Part shown: positions 27,801 to 36,136 of the stretch, piece after piece
Layout of the letters: each line of letters starts with the position of its first letter
Position numbering within the stretch: the first letter of the stretch is position 1
Assembly (NCBI RefSeq): GCF_002754375.1
Contig: NZ_PEFF01000001.1
Span: forward strand, 4,729,501-4,793,500
DNA from: Variovorax sp. 54
Lineage (GTDB): Bacteria; Pseudomonadota; Gammaproteobacteria; Burkholderiales; Burkholderiaceae_C
Reading direction: 5' to 3'
Length of the DNA stretch: 64,000 nucleotides
Notes under the pieces: generated by a model
What the model saw: the letters and a program-made list of their open reading frames with translations, nothing else
Told to the model about the DNA's origin: nothing
The model's database searches: none
Position numbers and translations under genes: made by a program

Positions 27801-29997
27801 CGGTGAAGGAGCCGCTGCCGAACACGTCCTGGTAGATGTCGGACGCGCCGCTGCCGTACGGGTCGAGCCCGCACTGCCCGGCGAACACCCAGTGGAAGAA
27901 GGAGCGCTCGCTGCGCATCGGGAACGGCGTGACGATGCGCGGCTGAAGAATGCCGAAGCCCGCGACCACGCGCCGGCTTGGCATGTCGATCTCGGGCGCG
28001 TTCAGCGGATGCGCGGCAATGGACACGAGGTCGCGCAGCGCGCCGGGCGGCAGGCCGGTGTCGCTGTCGAGCGTCAGCACATAGGGCGTGCGGCCGGGCG
28101 CGAGCTGCTGGCCCGGTGCGAGCGGCAGAAAGCCGCTGGCGTCGCCGCTGGCCAGCAGGCGCATGAGCATTTCGAGCTTGCCGCGCTTGCGCTCCCAGCC
28201 CATCCAGCGTTGTTCGGTCTCGCTCCAGCTGCGCGGGCGGTGCAGCAGCAGGAAGCGCGGTGCAGTGCCTTCGGCCGGCGGGTACTTGGCGTTGAGTGCG
28301 GCGATGCGTTGCTGGGCATCGTCGAGCAACGGTGCGTCGCCGGGCAGCGCCGCTTGCGAAGCGTCGGCCCAGTCGGTCAGCAGCGCGAACTGCGCGTGGG
28401 CCTCGCGGTTGGCGAGCCAGTGCAGTTCGAGCCGGTGCGCGAGCTTGGCGTTGTTCGCGGTCGAACCCAGCATCGTGGGCATGACGACGAGCGCGCGGTG
28501 CCGCTCGGGAATGCCGTTCGCGAAATCGAGGCGTGGCAATGCCTGCACGCGCACCGACTCCGCCATGATGCGTTGCGCCAGCGCAATCAGCGCTTCGGAC
28601 AGCGGCCATGCGAGCAGCAGCAACGCCGCGACGGTGGTCCAGTCGCCGCGATGCGGCAGGCCGTGCACCACGGCCGCCAGCAGCAGCGCGGTGCCGAGGG
28701 CGACGGAGCCCACGTAGACGGGCAGGCGCCAGCCGCGATGGCTGCGCGCGGGGCGCTTGCTTGCGGTGCGTGCGGCTTGGCCTGCCGTTCCGTTCGCCTG
28801 CAGCGAAGCGATCAGCGCGGGCCGGCCCTGGCCGAAGAGGTAGTAGCCGGCGGTGCCGTCGGCGCGGTCGGTCTCGGCGCCGGCTTCGTCGGCCGGCGCG
28901 CTGGAGGCCAGCGTGACCACGGCCTGTGCCACTTCGCGCTCGGGCCGTTCGGTGCTGCGCGCCACCTGTTCCATCGCATGCGTGATCTGCTGGCGTGTGA
29001 GTTCGCTCTCGTTCGCAAAGCTCGGCAGTTCGCGCAGCACGCGCAGCGAGCGGCTCACCGGTTCGATGAGGTCGCTCCACTCGACCTGGCCGATCATGCG
29101 CAAGGTCGTGATGATGTTGCCGACCGTGAGGTTGGCCGCGGCCTGCGCGTTCTGCGCGTCGTCGATCAGCGCCGGGCCGTTGGGGCAGTGCTGTTCGGTC
29201 CAGCGCACCAGCGCGGGCATGTCGTCGCCGTGCTCGACGGGCAGGCGCTGCCACAGCTGCGTGAGGTAGCTGTCCTGCAGGCCGTGGCTTTGCAGCGCGC
29301 GGTAGAGCACGTCGAGGTCCTGCACCGAGAGGTGCGGCGCCGCGTCCCACGCGGCATGCGCGATCTCGCGCGCGACCTTGTTCTCGGCAATGCGCTCGGC
29401 CACGCGGCGCAGGTTTTCGAGCAGCACCACGCGCAGCGTGGTGGGCAGTGCCCACAGCTCGCCGAGCATGAGCTCGTCGATGTCCTGGTAGGCGTTGGGG
29501 AAGGCCGTGAACAGCGTCTTGTTGAGCACGCTGTCGGTGTGCGCCACATAGGCCCACGCAATGCCGTACACGCGCGGCAGCCCCGCCAGCGGCGGCGTGA
29601 CGAGCTTGGGCAGGCGCGCGTAGTAGCTGCGCGGCACGCCGTCATGGATCTGCTGGAGCTGCGCCTCGACGAGGTGGAAGTTGTCGAGCAGCCATTCGGC
29701 CGCCGGCGACACATAGCGCCCGCTCAGCGAGATCAGCGCGATGTAGTCGAAAGCGGCGCGCAGCGACTCGAGGTTCTCGTCGACACGCGGAAAGAAGGGC
29801 GCGCCTTCGCGCGCGCGGTGGTGTTCGTCTTCCACCACCTGGGCACGGGCCAGGCTGTGGCCGTGCTGTTCGAAACGTTGGGCACCGAAGAGTTCGGCGC
29901 GGATCGGGAGAGCTACCGGGTCGTGCGGACCGAGCAGAAGGGTCCGGGCGTAGTGACTGAGCCCTTGGAGGCGGTCGACGACGGCAGCGGCGCTCAA
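21817..29997 (-). CDS. ndvB: Cyclic beta-1,2-glucan synthase (NdvB/ChvB-like; GT84 plus GH94)
   Basis: 2726 residues from a TTG at 29997 (an ATG at 30108 would add 37 residues that do not look like the family). N-terminal region opening LSHYARTLLLGPHDPV; membrane pair near 425-470; GT84 catalytic region with TLDSDTGLPPG near 646; further membrane segments near 825-865 and 955-995; glycoamylase-like domain (about 1045-1200; TNIGMYLLAT, YVSSVDSGNFAGHL); then two tandem GH94-related regions ending with GTGDWNDGMNRVG near 2419, where the Asp is the phosphorylase-type acid. The enzyme primes, elongates, trims and cyclises periplasmic glucan in osmoprotection and host interaction (known for rhizobia). 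The TTG overlaps the stop of the small upstream gene (TTGA), implying coupled translation. Confidence 0.93.
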   Translation of the reverse strand: MSAAAVVDRLQGLSHYARTLLLGPHDPVALPIRAELFGAQRFEQHGHSLARAQVVEDEHHRAREGAPFFPRVDENLESLRAAFDYIALISLSGRYVSPAAEWLLDNFHLVEAQLQQIHDGVPRSYYARLPKLVTPPLAGLPRVYGIAWAYVAHTDSVLNKTLFTAFPNAYQDIDELMLGELWALPTTLRVVLLENLRRVAERIAENKVAREIAHAAWDAAPHLSVQDLDVLYRALQSHGLQDSYLTQLWQRLPVEHGDDMPALVRWTEQHCPNGPALIDDAQNAQAAANLTVGNIITTLRMIGQVEWSDLIEPVSRSLRVLRELPSFANESELTRQQITHAMEQVARSTERPEREVAQAVVTLASSAPADEAGAETDRADGTAGYYLFGQGRPALIASLQANGTAGQAARTASKRPARSHRGWRLPVYVGSVALGTALLLAAVVHGLPHRGDWTTVAALLLLAWPLSEALIALAQRIMAESVRVQALPRLDFANGIPERHRALVVMPTMLGSTANNAKLAHRLELHWLANREAHAQFALLTDWADASQAALPGDAPLLDDAQQRIAALNAKYPPAEGTAPRFLLLHRPRSWSETEQRWMGWERKRGKLEMLMRLLASGDASGFLPLAPGQQLAPGRTPYVLTLDSDTGLPPGALRDLVSIAAHPLNAPEIDMPSRRVVAGFGILQPRIVTPFPMRSERSFFHWVFAGQCGLDPYGSGASDIYQDVFGSGSFTGKGLLNVRAVHATLNDRLPDSAVLSHDLLEGSVARCAMVSDVVLVEDHPHHAGVAASRVHRWVRGDWQLLPLMWRARRFGIDALGLWKMCDNLRRSLVAPASFALLVLVIFTQAMPLGWALAAVGAALTLGPLLGALAGLVPTRRAIELRHFFDVGAVELLRAMAGAAWQFVQLAAQTRLLLDAAFLATWRVVVSRRHLLQWTTADQAQAQSSQRLKPFVRSAALSSAVCLVLALLANWSAYPVLGPLLFVLWSLAPIAAWWGSRVDVQTEDPLAPAQRSYLETLAHDTWRFFEHVVGPDDNHLPPDNLQLEPQPTLAHRTSPTNIGMYLLATCCAREFGWLDTTALLARITATLDTVDRMQKHNGHLFNWYDTQTLKPLPPDYVSSVDSGNFAGHLVTVAQACRAFAAEEGCQSHEAPALEALARRCDALHDGMDFSGLYDAKRHLFHIGLRVEENVLDASYYDLLASESRLLSFLAIAKGDVPRRHWMALGRPFLLVGFQPSLKSWSGSMFEYLMPALVMTEPTDGLLQVANAAAIAEQQAFGRAQNMPWGVSESAYFAQDHSLAYQYSPFGVPRLALRRTPPTDRVVAPYASLMAAPFAPEAAVINLALLESLGARGEFGFHDAIDFTASRQTEGQDFTVVRNFMAHHQGMSLVALCNVLRDDAPRRWFGSAALVQAHESLLHERTPRQIIGSADPRTPPEPSQTELAPLFQPRLVDPTGPGFQPTHLLSNGRYTVALRANGAGVSRWRAFNVTRWRDDPLRDSYGTFFYVRDEGNSELTSLTALPAPGADWHYRTRFLADQVQFDATGPGLQVRTTVLISPEDDTELRNITLHNSGDETRTLELVSYFEPVLSNPKADEAHPAFANLFVESRWEPTWRALLLSRKPRLHGDAVVAAVHFVASVDAHVLSIDCMTDRRAFIGRNRTLADPALDAQPLTAQGKQVNGLDPIACLRVRLSIAPGTTARLSFATAADESIEALMPSIDRYLQPMHVERATRMAATLAQVRLRDLSIAPAQNLALQDLTTILTYTTPRVMSDRGLIDLRQIWRFGISGDKPIVLVYIHSMNGMGLINTLLRAQPWWGFGGVACDLVVLNSEPNSYLMPLQREIEMLRTRVAQQTQNSFPRNDTAGFYLLRDQDVVPSEKAALSSLARVVFTADGRALEVQVAALHEARSPTIADDSSAPVQHRTPLLTKQAASSTSTTAAGDFDAETGEFRFEVGPDRRTPRPWINVIANATFGFQVSEWGTGYTWAGNSRMHQVTPWSNDPVQDPAFEHYLLQDVATREMLPLTPAGGNDGATRHRVRHGQGYTVFECRQGDLVLETTFFADRDEAVKLVHVRVRNEGAGQRRLRALAMVEWQLGAARGERRTVHCWKPEDQPAVFGQQRESSAGFGGSAAFLLLAGLQGATTGATQWTCDRSEFFAGRGIVEVPDTLARRAGSGLDACAAIGGEFVVAAGETASFSFVLGHAGNADAALELARRWRQRDVPEALAQVRGFWDDLLGRLQVRTPDPLFDALVNRWLVYQTLACRLWSKAGFYQAGGAFGFRDQLQDAMAFALTDPPRLRAQILVNAARQFPEGDVQHWWHMPGGAGVRTHFSDDLLWLPYASAHYVEVTGDASLLDEMVGFIEGPGIPEGAEDAYYAPQNSGRMATVFDHGARAIDRSLTTGVHGLPLMGTGDWNDGMNRVGHEGRGESVWLAWFLCSVVERFAPIAEARGEHERAARWTAARTGWIAALHDAGWDGAWFRRAFFDNGAPLGSSINSECRIDLIAQAWSVLSGASDAAHTGPAMAAIQSHLHDEPAGLLRLLAPPFANSTHNPGYIQAYPPGVRENGGQYSHGAVWALMAQALQGDHEAAWQSFEGLSPAHRAKHPARGPVYELEPYVMAGDVYGAAPYVGRGGWSWYTGSAAWLHRAAVETLLGLNVKGRQLSMTPHVPAHWPGFELALRLGQRRLTLQWGTVEGTAAPTHHVAVGEWTDWQALPADAVLRVG

Positions 29998-30212
29998 GTG
30001 ACCGCGAACAGGCCGATGCCCAACACCACGGCCACGCAGGCCATCGTGACAATGCGGCCCGCAGCGAGCGCGCGCACACGTTGCATGTGGCTTCGCAGCG
30101 AGAACCATCGCCCGTGGGCACGTGCACAGTGGTGCATGTGTGAAGCCAGGGCTTCGAAATCGCTGCCGACAAAATCGATCTGCGAATGGGAAAGGGACTG
30201 CGGGACGGACAT
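29994..30212 (-). CDS. Small membrane protein (72 residues) coupled to ndvB
   Basis: Shorter than most annotated genes but well supported. AGGAG stands 9 nt before the ATG, the best ribosome-binding site in this region. It encodes a His-rich soluble part (SHMHHCARAH) and one C-terminal membrane segment (about 53-71: IVTMACVAVVLGIGLFAV). Its TGA overlaps the in-frame TTG start of the glucan synthase (TTGA). It may be an accessory subunit or simply a leader that delivers ribosomes to ndvB. No family recognised. Confidence 0.65.
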   Translation of the reverse strand: MSVPQSLSHSQIDFVGSDFEALASHMHHCARAHGRWFSLRSHMQRVRALAAGRIVTMACVAVVLGIGLFAVT

Positions 30213-30333
30213 TGCAACGGGCTCCTGTGAAACGACTTCGAGCTGCCGCGCGATTGCGAGAACTGGGAACGTGTCCCGACCGTACCCTTTTAAATGACCT
30301 TACAGGTACCTCATTGCCGACAGCGCTCGTAGG

Positions 30334-30356
30334 AAAGGGCGCACAAGGCGCCCTTT
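30334..30356 (-). terminator. Terminator of ppc
   Basis: Nine-bp stem AAAGGGCGC/GCGCCCTTT with 5-nt loop, 22 bp past the ppc stop codon. The 3' arm ends in TTT on the minus strand. Confidence 0.75.
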
Positions 30357-30378
30357 GTTCATCGAGGCTGCGTGCAGA

Positions 30379-33225
30379 TCAGCCCGTGTTGCGCAGCCCC
30401 GCCGCCACCCCGTTGATCGAGATGTGGATGCCGCGCTGCAGCCGCTCGCCACCGTCGCCCGCGCGATAACGCCGCATCAGCTCGACCTGCAGATGGTGCA
30501 GCGGGTCGATGTACGGGAAGCGGTGGCGCACCGAGCGCTGCATTTCGGCATTGCCCTCGAGCCGTTGCTTGGCGCCCGTGATGAGCGTGAGCGCGTCCGA
30601 GGTGCGTTGCCATTCGCTCTCGATCATCGAGAACACCTTCAGGCGCAGCTTGCGGTCGGTGACCAGCTCGGCATAGCGCGAGGCCAGCGCGAGGTCGCTC
30701 TTGGCCAGCACCATGTCCATGTTCGACAGCAGCGTGCGAAAGAACGGCCACTGCGCATACATGCGCTGCAGCAGCGCCACGCGTTCCTTCTTGCCCGCGG
30801 CGTTGCCGGCGGCGGCCAGGAACTGCTCCACGCCTGAACCGAAGCCGAACCAGCCCGGCAGCGTGAGGCGGCACTGGCCCCAGCTGAAGCTCCACGGCAC
30901 CGCGCGCAGGTCGTCGATCTTGTGGCTCGGGTTGCGCGAGGCGGGGCGCGAGCCGATGTTGAGTTCGGCAATTTCGCGGATCGGCGTCGAGCCGAAGAAG
31001 TAGTCGCCGAAGCCCGGGGTCTCGTACACCAGCTTGCGGTACGCGGCCATGCTCGCGGTCGAGAGTTCGCCCGCGGCCGACAGGAAGTTCGCAGGTGCCG
31101 ACTTGCCCTGCGGCAGCAGCGTGGCTTCGAGCGTGGCGGCCACCAGCGTCTCGAGGTTGCGCCGGCCGATCTCGCGGTTGGCGTACTTGGAGCCGATGAC
31201 TTCGCCCTGCTCGGTGAGGCGGATCTGGCCGCGCACCGTGCCGGGCGGCTGCGCCAGGATGGCCTGGTAGCTCGGGCCGCCGCCGCGTCCCACCGTGCCG
31301 CCGCGGCCGTGGAACATGCGCAGGCGGATCGGGTTCTTTTTCTTCTTGTTCAGCTCGTCGAACAGCGACACCAGCGCGATGCCCGCGCGGTACAGCTCCC
31401 AGTTGCTGGTGAAGATGCCGCCGTCCTTGTTGCTGTCGCTGTAGCCGAGCATCACGTCCTGCTCGCCGCCCGAGCGCTCGATGAGCGCCTGGATGTTCGG
31501 CAGCGCGTAGAAGGCGCGCACGATGGGCGCGGCATTGCGCAGGTCTTCGATGGTTTCGAACAGCGGCACCACGATCAGGTCGCAGGTCGCGTTGCTGTCC
31601 ATCGCGCCGCGCAGCAGGCCCACTTCCTTCTGCAGCAGCAGCGCTTCGAGCAGGTCGCTCACCGTTTCGGTGTGGCTGATGATGTAGTGGCGGATGGCCG
31701 CCGCGCCGTAGCGCGCACGCGCGGTGCGTGCGGCCGCGAAGATGGCCAGCTCGCTTTTCGCAAGCGGCGAGTAGTCGGCGTCGGGCACGCGCAGCGGACG
31801 CGCGTCGTCGAGCAGCTTGAGCAGCAGCGTCTGCTTGGCCTCTTCGGCCAGCGAGGCGTACGAGGGCTCGATGCGCGCGGTGGCCAGCAGCTCGGCGATC
31901 ACGGCCTCGTGCTTGTCGGAGCTCTGGCGCAGGTCGACGGTGGCCAGGTGGAAGCCGAACACCTCCACCGCGCGGATCAGCGGGCGCAGGCGCGGCGCGG
32001 CGAGCACGGCGCCGTGCTTCTCGACCAGCGACTCTTCGATGGTGCGCAGCTCGGCCAGAAACTCTTCAGCATTGGCATACGGGTTCTGCGGCGCGACCGC
32101 ATGGCGCGCGGCCTCGCCGCCGCTGAGTTCACGCAGCGTGGCGGCCAGGCGCGCGTACACGCCCGTGAGCGCGCGGCGGTAGGGCTCGTCCTTGCGGTGC
32201 TCGCTGGTGTCGGGCGAACGCTCGGCCAGCGCCTGCATCTCGACCGACACGTCGACCAGCGTGGCCGACAGCGACAGCTCGCCGCCGAGGTAGTGCACCT
32301 CGGTGAGGTAGTGGCGCAGCGCCAGTTCCGACTGGCGGCTCAGCGCGTACTCGAGCGTCTCGGCCGTGACGTTGGGGTTGCCGTCGCGGTCGCCGCCGAT
32401 CCACTGGCCCATGCGCAGGAAGGGCGCGACCGAGGGCGTGACGCCGCTCTGGACCAGGGCCTTTTCGAGGTCGGCGTACACGCGCGGGATTTCGCGCAGG
32501 AACGTGGCTTCGTAGTAGCTCAGCGCGTTCTCGATCTCGTCGGCCACGGTGAGCTTGGAGAAGCGCAGCAGGCGCGTCTGCCAGATCTGCGTGACGCGGA
32601 TGCGCATCTGGGTTTCGTTCTCGGCCAGCTCGATGGGCGAGAGCGCGTCTTTGCCGCCTGCATAGGCGTTCTGGCGCAGCTTGATCTCGTCGCGCGTGGT
32701 GAGCAGCAGGGCGATGGCGCGCTCGGCATCGAGGATGCTCTTGCGCTGCACTTCGGTCGGGTGCGCCGTGAGCACGGGCGACACGTAGCTGTGGGCCAGC
32801 GAGGCGACGATCTCGTCGGGCTTGATACCGGCCTTGCGGATGCGCACAAGGGCGGTCTGCAGGTCGCCGTCGGCCTGCACGCCTTCGCGCTCGGCCTCGG
32901 TGCGGCGGCGGATCTGGTGGCGGTCTTCGGCCAGGTTGGCCAGGTGGCTGAAGTAGGTGAAGGCGCGGATCACGCGCACCGTTTCGGCGGCGCTCAGGCC
33001 CTTGAGCAGGTTCTTCAGTGCGCGGTCGGCGGCATGGTCGGCGTCGCGCCGAAACGACACGGAGAGGGTGCGGATCTTCTCGACCAGCGCGTAGGTTTCG
33101 TCGCCCTCCTGCTCCCGGATCACGTCGCCGAGGATCCGGCCTAACAGCCGGATGTCGTCGATCAATGGCTGGTCTTCGGTCTGGCGGCGCTTGGCGGGGA
33201 TGGCAGGAGTCTTGCTGGCTTTCAT
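30379..33225 (-). CDS. ppc: Phosphoenolpyruvate carboxylase
   Basis: 948 residues, normal for the bacterial enzyme. Converts PEP and bicarbonate to oxaloacetate. Catalytic His region [14 protein letters not shown] (about 150), the substrate loop [16 protein letters not shown], the second signature [19 protein letters not shown], and the essential C-terminal NTG ending are all intact. Divergent from hemC with about 105 bp between start codons, where both promoters must lie. Confidence 0.98.
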   Translation of the reverse strand: MKASKTPAIPAKRRQTEDQPLIDDIRLLGRILGDVIREQEGDETYALVEKIRTLSVSFRRDADHAADRALKNLLKGLSAAETVRVIRAFTYFSHLANLAEDRHQIRRRTEAEREGVQADGDLQTALVRIRKAGIKPDEIVASLAHSYVSPVLTAHPTEVQRKSILDAERAIALLLTTRDEIKLRQNAYAGGKDALSPIELAENETQMRIRVTQIWQTRLLRFSKLTVADEIENALSYYEATFLREIPRVYADLEKALVQSGVTPSVAPFLRMGQWIGGDRDGNPNVTAETLEYALSRQSELALRHYLTEVHYLGGELSLSATLVDVSVEMQALAERSPDTSEHRKDEPYRRALTGVYARLAATLRELSGGEAARHAVAPQNPYANAEEFLAELRTIEESLVEKHGAVLAAPRLRPLIRAVEVFGFHLATVDLRQSSDKHEAVIAELLATARIEPSYASLAEEAKQTLLLKLLDDARPLRVPDADYSPLAKSELAIFAAARTARARYGAAAIRHYIISHTETVSDLLEALLLQKEVGLLRGAMDSNATCDLIVVPLFETIEDLRNAAPIVRAFYALPNIQALIERSGGEQDVMLGYSDSNKDGGIFTSNWELYRAGIALVSLFDELNKKKKNPIRLRMFHGRGGTVGRGGGPSYQAILAQPPGTVRGQIRLTEQGEVIGSKYANREIGRRNLETLVAATLEATLLPQGKSAPANFLSAAGELSTASMAAYRKLVYETPGFGDYFFGSTPIREIAELNIGSRPASRNPSHKIDDLRAVPWSFSWGQCRLTLPGWFGFGSGVEQFLAAAGNAAGKKERVALLQRMYAQWPFFRTLLSNMDMVLAKSDLALASRYAELVTDRKLRLKVFSMIESEWQRTSDALTLITGAKQRLEGNAEMQRSVRHRFPYIDPLHHLQVELMRRYRAGDGGERLQRGIHISINGVAAGLRNTG

Positions 33226-33330
33226 TCGATGTTGTTCCTGGGGACTTGAATGGACGCGCCGCCTCCGTTGCTGCGGCGCAACATGCTAGCATTCCGGAGG
33301 TCAGAAACCACGTACTTTTTGGGAGCGATC

Positions 33331-34236
33331 TTGAGCAATATCGTGATCGCCACGCGCGAAAGCCGGCTGGCCCTGTGGCAGGCCGAACACGTGCAAACGC
33401 TTTTGCAAGAACGCGGCCACACCGTCAGCCTGCTGGGCATGACGACCCGCGGTGACCAGATCCTGGACCGCACGCTGAGCAAGGTCGGCGGCAAGGGACT
33501 CTTCGTCAAGGAACTCGAAGCCGCGCTCGAAGACGGGCGCGCCGACATCGCCGTGCATTCGCTCAAGGATGTGCCGATGGAGCTGCCCGAGGGCTTCACG
33601 CTGGCCTGCGTGCTGGAACGCGAAGACCCGCGCGACGCGCTGGTGTCGCCCGGCTACGCCTCGCTCGAGGAACTGCCGCAGGGCGCGGTGGTTGGTACCT
33701 CGAGCCTGCGCCGCGTGGTGCTGCTGCGCGCGCAGCGGCCCGACCTGCGCATCGAACCGCTGCGCGGCAACCTCGACACCCGCCTGCGCAAGCTCGACGA
33801 AGGCCACTACGACGCCATCGTGCTCGCGGCGGCCGGGCTCAAGCGGCTGGGCCTCGAAGACCGCATCCGCGTCGCCTTCGATCCCGACACCATGCTGCCC
33901 GCCGCAGGGCAGGGCGCCCTCGGCATCGAGGTGCGCGCCGACCGCCAGGACCTCATCGACCTGCTGGCCCCGCTGGCGCACCGCGGCGACTGGCTCTCGA
34001 CCACCGCCGAGCGCGCCGTGAGCCGCGCGATGGGCGGCAGCTGCTCCATGCCGCTCGCGGCCCATGCGCGTCGGCAGGCCGACGGCACGCTGCGCATCGA
34101 CGCCGCCTGGGGCGACCCGGAAGGCGACGCGCCGCTGGTGCGCGTGCACGCCCAGGCCGAGGCCGGCGACTTCGCGACGGCCGATGCGCTCGGCCAGCAC
34201 GCCGCGAGCCTGCTGCGCGACGCCGGTGCCCACTGA
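33331..34236 (+). CDS. hemC: Hydroxymethylbilane synthase (porphobilinogen deaminase)
   Basis: 301 residues from the TTG at 33331, where the family sequence begins ([17 protein letters not shown]) and GGGAG stands 5 nt upstream. ATGs at 33250 and 33283 in the same frame would add residues unlike the family. Polymerises four porphobilinogen units. The cofactor attachment Cys is C238 ([12 protein letters not shown]); KGLFVKELE and [11 protein letters not shown] are also family signatures. First gene of hemC-hemD-hemX-hemY. The rare TTG start may limit synthesis. Confidence 0.95.
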   Translation: MSNIVIATRESRLALWQAEHVQTLLQERGHTVSLLGMTTRGDQILDRTLSKVGGKGLFVKELEAALEDGRADIAVHSLKDVPMELPEGFTLACVLEREDPRDALVSPGYASLEELPQGAVVGTSSLRRVVLLRAQRPDLRIEPLRGNLDTRLRKLDEGHYDAIVLAAAGLKRLGLEDRIRVAFDPDTMLPAAGQGALGIEVRADRQDLIDLLAPLAHRGDWLSTTAERAVSRAMGGSCSMPLAAHARRQADGTLRIDAAWGDPEGDAPLVRVHAQAEAGDFATADALGQHAASLLRDAGAH

Positions 34237-34255
34237 TCGCCGTGGGCGCTGAGCG

Positions 34256-35026
34256 ATGAGCGCGGGGCCCGTCATCGTCACGCGGCCCGCGCATGAAGCG
34301 GCGGCGTGGGTGCGCGATTTCCAGTCGGCCGGGCTTGATGCCGTGGCGCTGCCGTTGATCGCCATCGCACCCGCGCTCGATGTGGAACCGCTGCGCGCGG
34401 CCTGGGCGCGGCTCGCGGACTACGCGGCGCTGATGTTCGTGAGCGCCACCGCCGTCGATCATTTCTTCCAGCACCGGGGCACCTCGGCACTCGCCGGTTG
34501 CCGCTTCTGGGCCACCGGCCCCGGCACCGAGCGCGCGCTGCTGCGCGCCGGCGTGCCGCCCGCCGCCATCGACGCGCCGCCACCCGGCGCCACGCGCTTC
34601 GACTCCGAGGCGCTGTGGGCGCTGGCGCACGGGCAGGTGTCGCCCGGTGTGCGCGTGCTCATCGTGCGCGGCGGCGATGAAGCGGGCCAGCCGGCCGGCC
34701 GGCAATGGCTCGCCCGGGAGATCGATGCCGCCGGCGGCGTGCGCGACACCGTCGTGGCCTACCGGCGCCTCGCGCCTGCGCTCGACGATGCACAGCGCCG
34801 CATCGCGACCGAAGCCGCCGCCGGACACGGCATCTGGCTCTTCAGCAGCTCGGAAGCCATCGGCAACCTGCAGCGCGCGCTGCCGGGCACCTCGTGGCAG
34901 GCCGCACGCGCCATCGCCACCCATGCACGCATCGGCGAAGCCGCACAGGCCGCGGGTTTCGGGGCGTTGCGTGTCTGCACACCCCTGCGGGAAGCGCTGA
35001 TCGCGTCGATAGAATCCTTCGCATGA
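34256..35026 (+). CDS. hemD: Uroporphyrinogen-III synthase
   Basis: 256 residues. Closes hydroxymethylbilane to uroporphyrinogen III. Two-lobed HEM4 fold: opening GPVIVTRPAHEAAAWV, central FVSATAVDHFF and ATGPGTERALL, late IWLFSSSEAIGNL. The family is poorly conserved; assignment rests on these and on the position after hemC. ATG overlaps nothing upstream (20-bp gap) but its stop overlaps the hemX start (ATGA). Confidence 0.94.
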   Translation: MSAGPVIVTRPAHEAAAWVRDFQSAGLDAVALPLIAIAPALDVEPLRAAWARLADYAALMFVSATAVDHFFQHRGTSALAGCRFWATGPGTERALLRAGVPPAAIDAPPPGATRFDSEALWALAHGQVSPGVRVLIVRGGDEAGQPAGRQWLAREIDAAGGVRDTVVAYRRLAPALDDAQRRIATEAAAGHGIWLFSSSEAIGNLQRALPGTSWQAARAIATHARIGEAAQAAGFGALRVCTPLREALIASIESFA

Positions 35027-36129
35027 GCGCCGCGTCCCCGTCCGACGACCTTTCTCCCCCTTCCGCCCCCACGGCGCACCCCTCGGTGCATGTGCCCGCC
35101 ACGGTGGCGCCGCACCAGACGCCCGCCGCCCAGGCGGCCGCGGCCACCCTGCTGGCGCGCATCGGCATGGGCCTCGTGGCCCTCGTGGCGCTGATCGCGC
35201 TGCTGTCGACGATCGCGCTGTGGCAGAAGGTCAGCGGCATGAAGGAACAGCTCGCGCGCCAGAGCGCCGAGGCCACCGCCCAGTCGATGGAAGCGCGCAC
35301 GCTGGCGCGCCAGGCCAGCGACACGGTGCGCGATGCCGCCGCCCGCGTGGCCCTCATCGAGACCCGTGTGGCCGAAGTCGCGCTGCAGCGCTCGCAGCTG
35401 GAAGAACTCATTCAAAGCCTCTCGCGTTCGCGCGACGAGAACCTGGTGATCGACATCGAATCCGCCGTGCGCCTCGCGCTGCAGCAGGCACAGGTCACCG
35501 GCAGCCTCGAGCCGCTGCTCGCCGCGCTCAAGGCCGGCGACCTGCGCATCGGACGCGCCGCGCAGCCCCGGCTCGCGCCCGTGCAGCGCGCCATGCAGCG
35601 CGATGCCGACCGCCTGCGCAGCACCGCCAGCACCGACGGCGCCGAAGCGTTGCAGAAGCTCGACGAGCTGGTGCGCAGCGTGGACGACCTGCCCACGCTC
35701 AACGCGGTCGCCGTGCGCGGCACCGGCGTCAACGCCTGGCGTCCCGAACCCATTCCCGCCGATGCGCCCTGGTGGCAGCGCGTGCTGCTGACCATCCGCG
35801 GCGAAGCCCGTTCGCTGGTGCGCGTGGGCCGCATCGAGAGCCCCGAAGCCGTGCTGCTGGCGCCCGAGCAGTCGTACTTCCTGCGCGAGAACCTCAAGCT
35901 GAAGCTGCTCAATGCACGGCTGTCGCTGTTGTCGCGCCAGATGGACGCCGCGCGCGGCGAACTGGGCCAGGTCACCGCATCGCTCAACCGCTATTTCGAT
36001 CCGGCCTCGCGCCGCACGCAGGCCGCGGCCACGCAGCTGCAGCAACTGCAGCAGCTCGTGCGCAGCACGGAGCCGGTGCGCATCGACGACACGCTGGCCG
36101 CGCTGACCACCGCGGCCGCAGGGCGCTGA
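35023..36129 (+). CDS. hemX: HemX family membrane protein
   Basis: 368 residues, starting in the hemD stop codon. About 45 residues of Pro/Ala/Thr-rich cytoplasmic tail, one membrane segment (about 47-66: GMGLVALVALIALLSTIAL), then a long periplasmic coiled-coil region (about 70-130, with heptad-like EARTLARQASDTVRDAAARV) and a conserved globular end (PWWQRVLLTIRGEARSLVRV). Often misnamed uroporphyrinogen-III methyltransferase; it has no methyltransferase motif. Role in the heme pathway is not established. Confidence 0.9.
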   Translation: MSAASPSDDLSPPSAPTAHPSVHVPATVAPHQTPAAQAAAATLLARIGMGLVALVALIALLSTIALWQKVSGMKEQLARQSAEATAQSMEARTLARQASDTVRDAAARVALIETRVAEVALQRSQLEELIQSLSRSRDENLVIDIESAVRLALQQAQVTGSLEPLLAALKAGDLRIGRAAQPRLAPVQRAMQRDADRLRSTASTDGAEALQKLDELVRSVDDLPTLNAVAVRGTGVNAWRPEPIPADAPWWQRVLLTIRGEARSLVRVGRIESPEAVLLAPEQSYFLRENLKLKLLNARLSLLSRQMDAARGELGQVTASLNRYFDPASRRTQAAATQLQQLQQLVRSTEPVRIDDTLAALTTAAAGR

Positions 36130-36136
36130 TCCGTTC

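Noticed and set aside
21883..30297. Very long + strand open frames (1464 and 1319 codons) opposite the glucan synthase gene
   Set aside because: They are low-complexity Arg/Ala/Gly/His/Gln-rich translations opposite a clear conserved gene, a normal by-product of high-GC codon bias.
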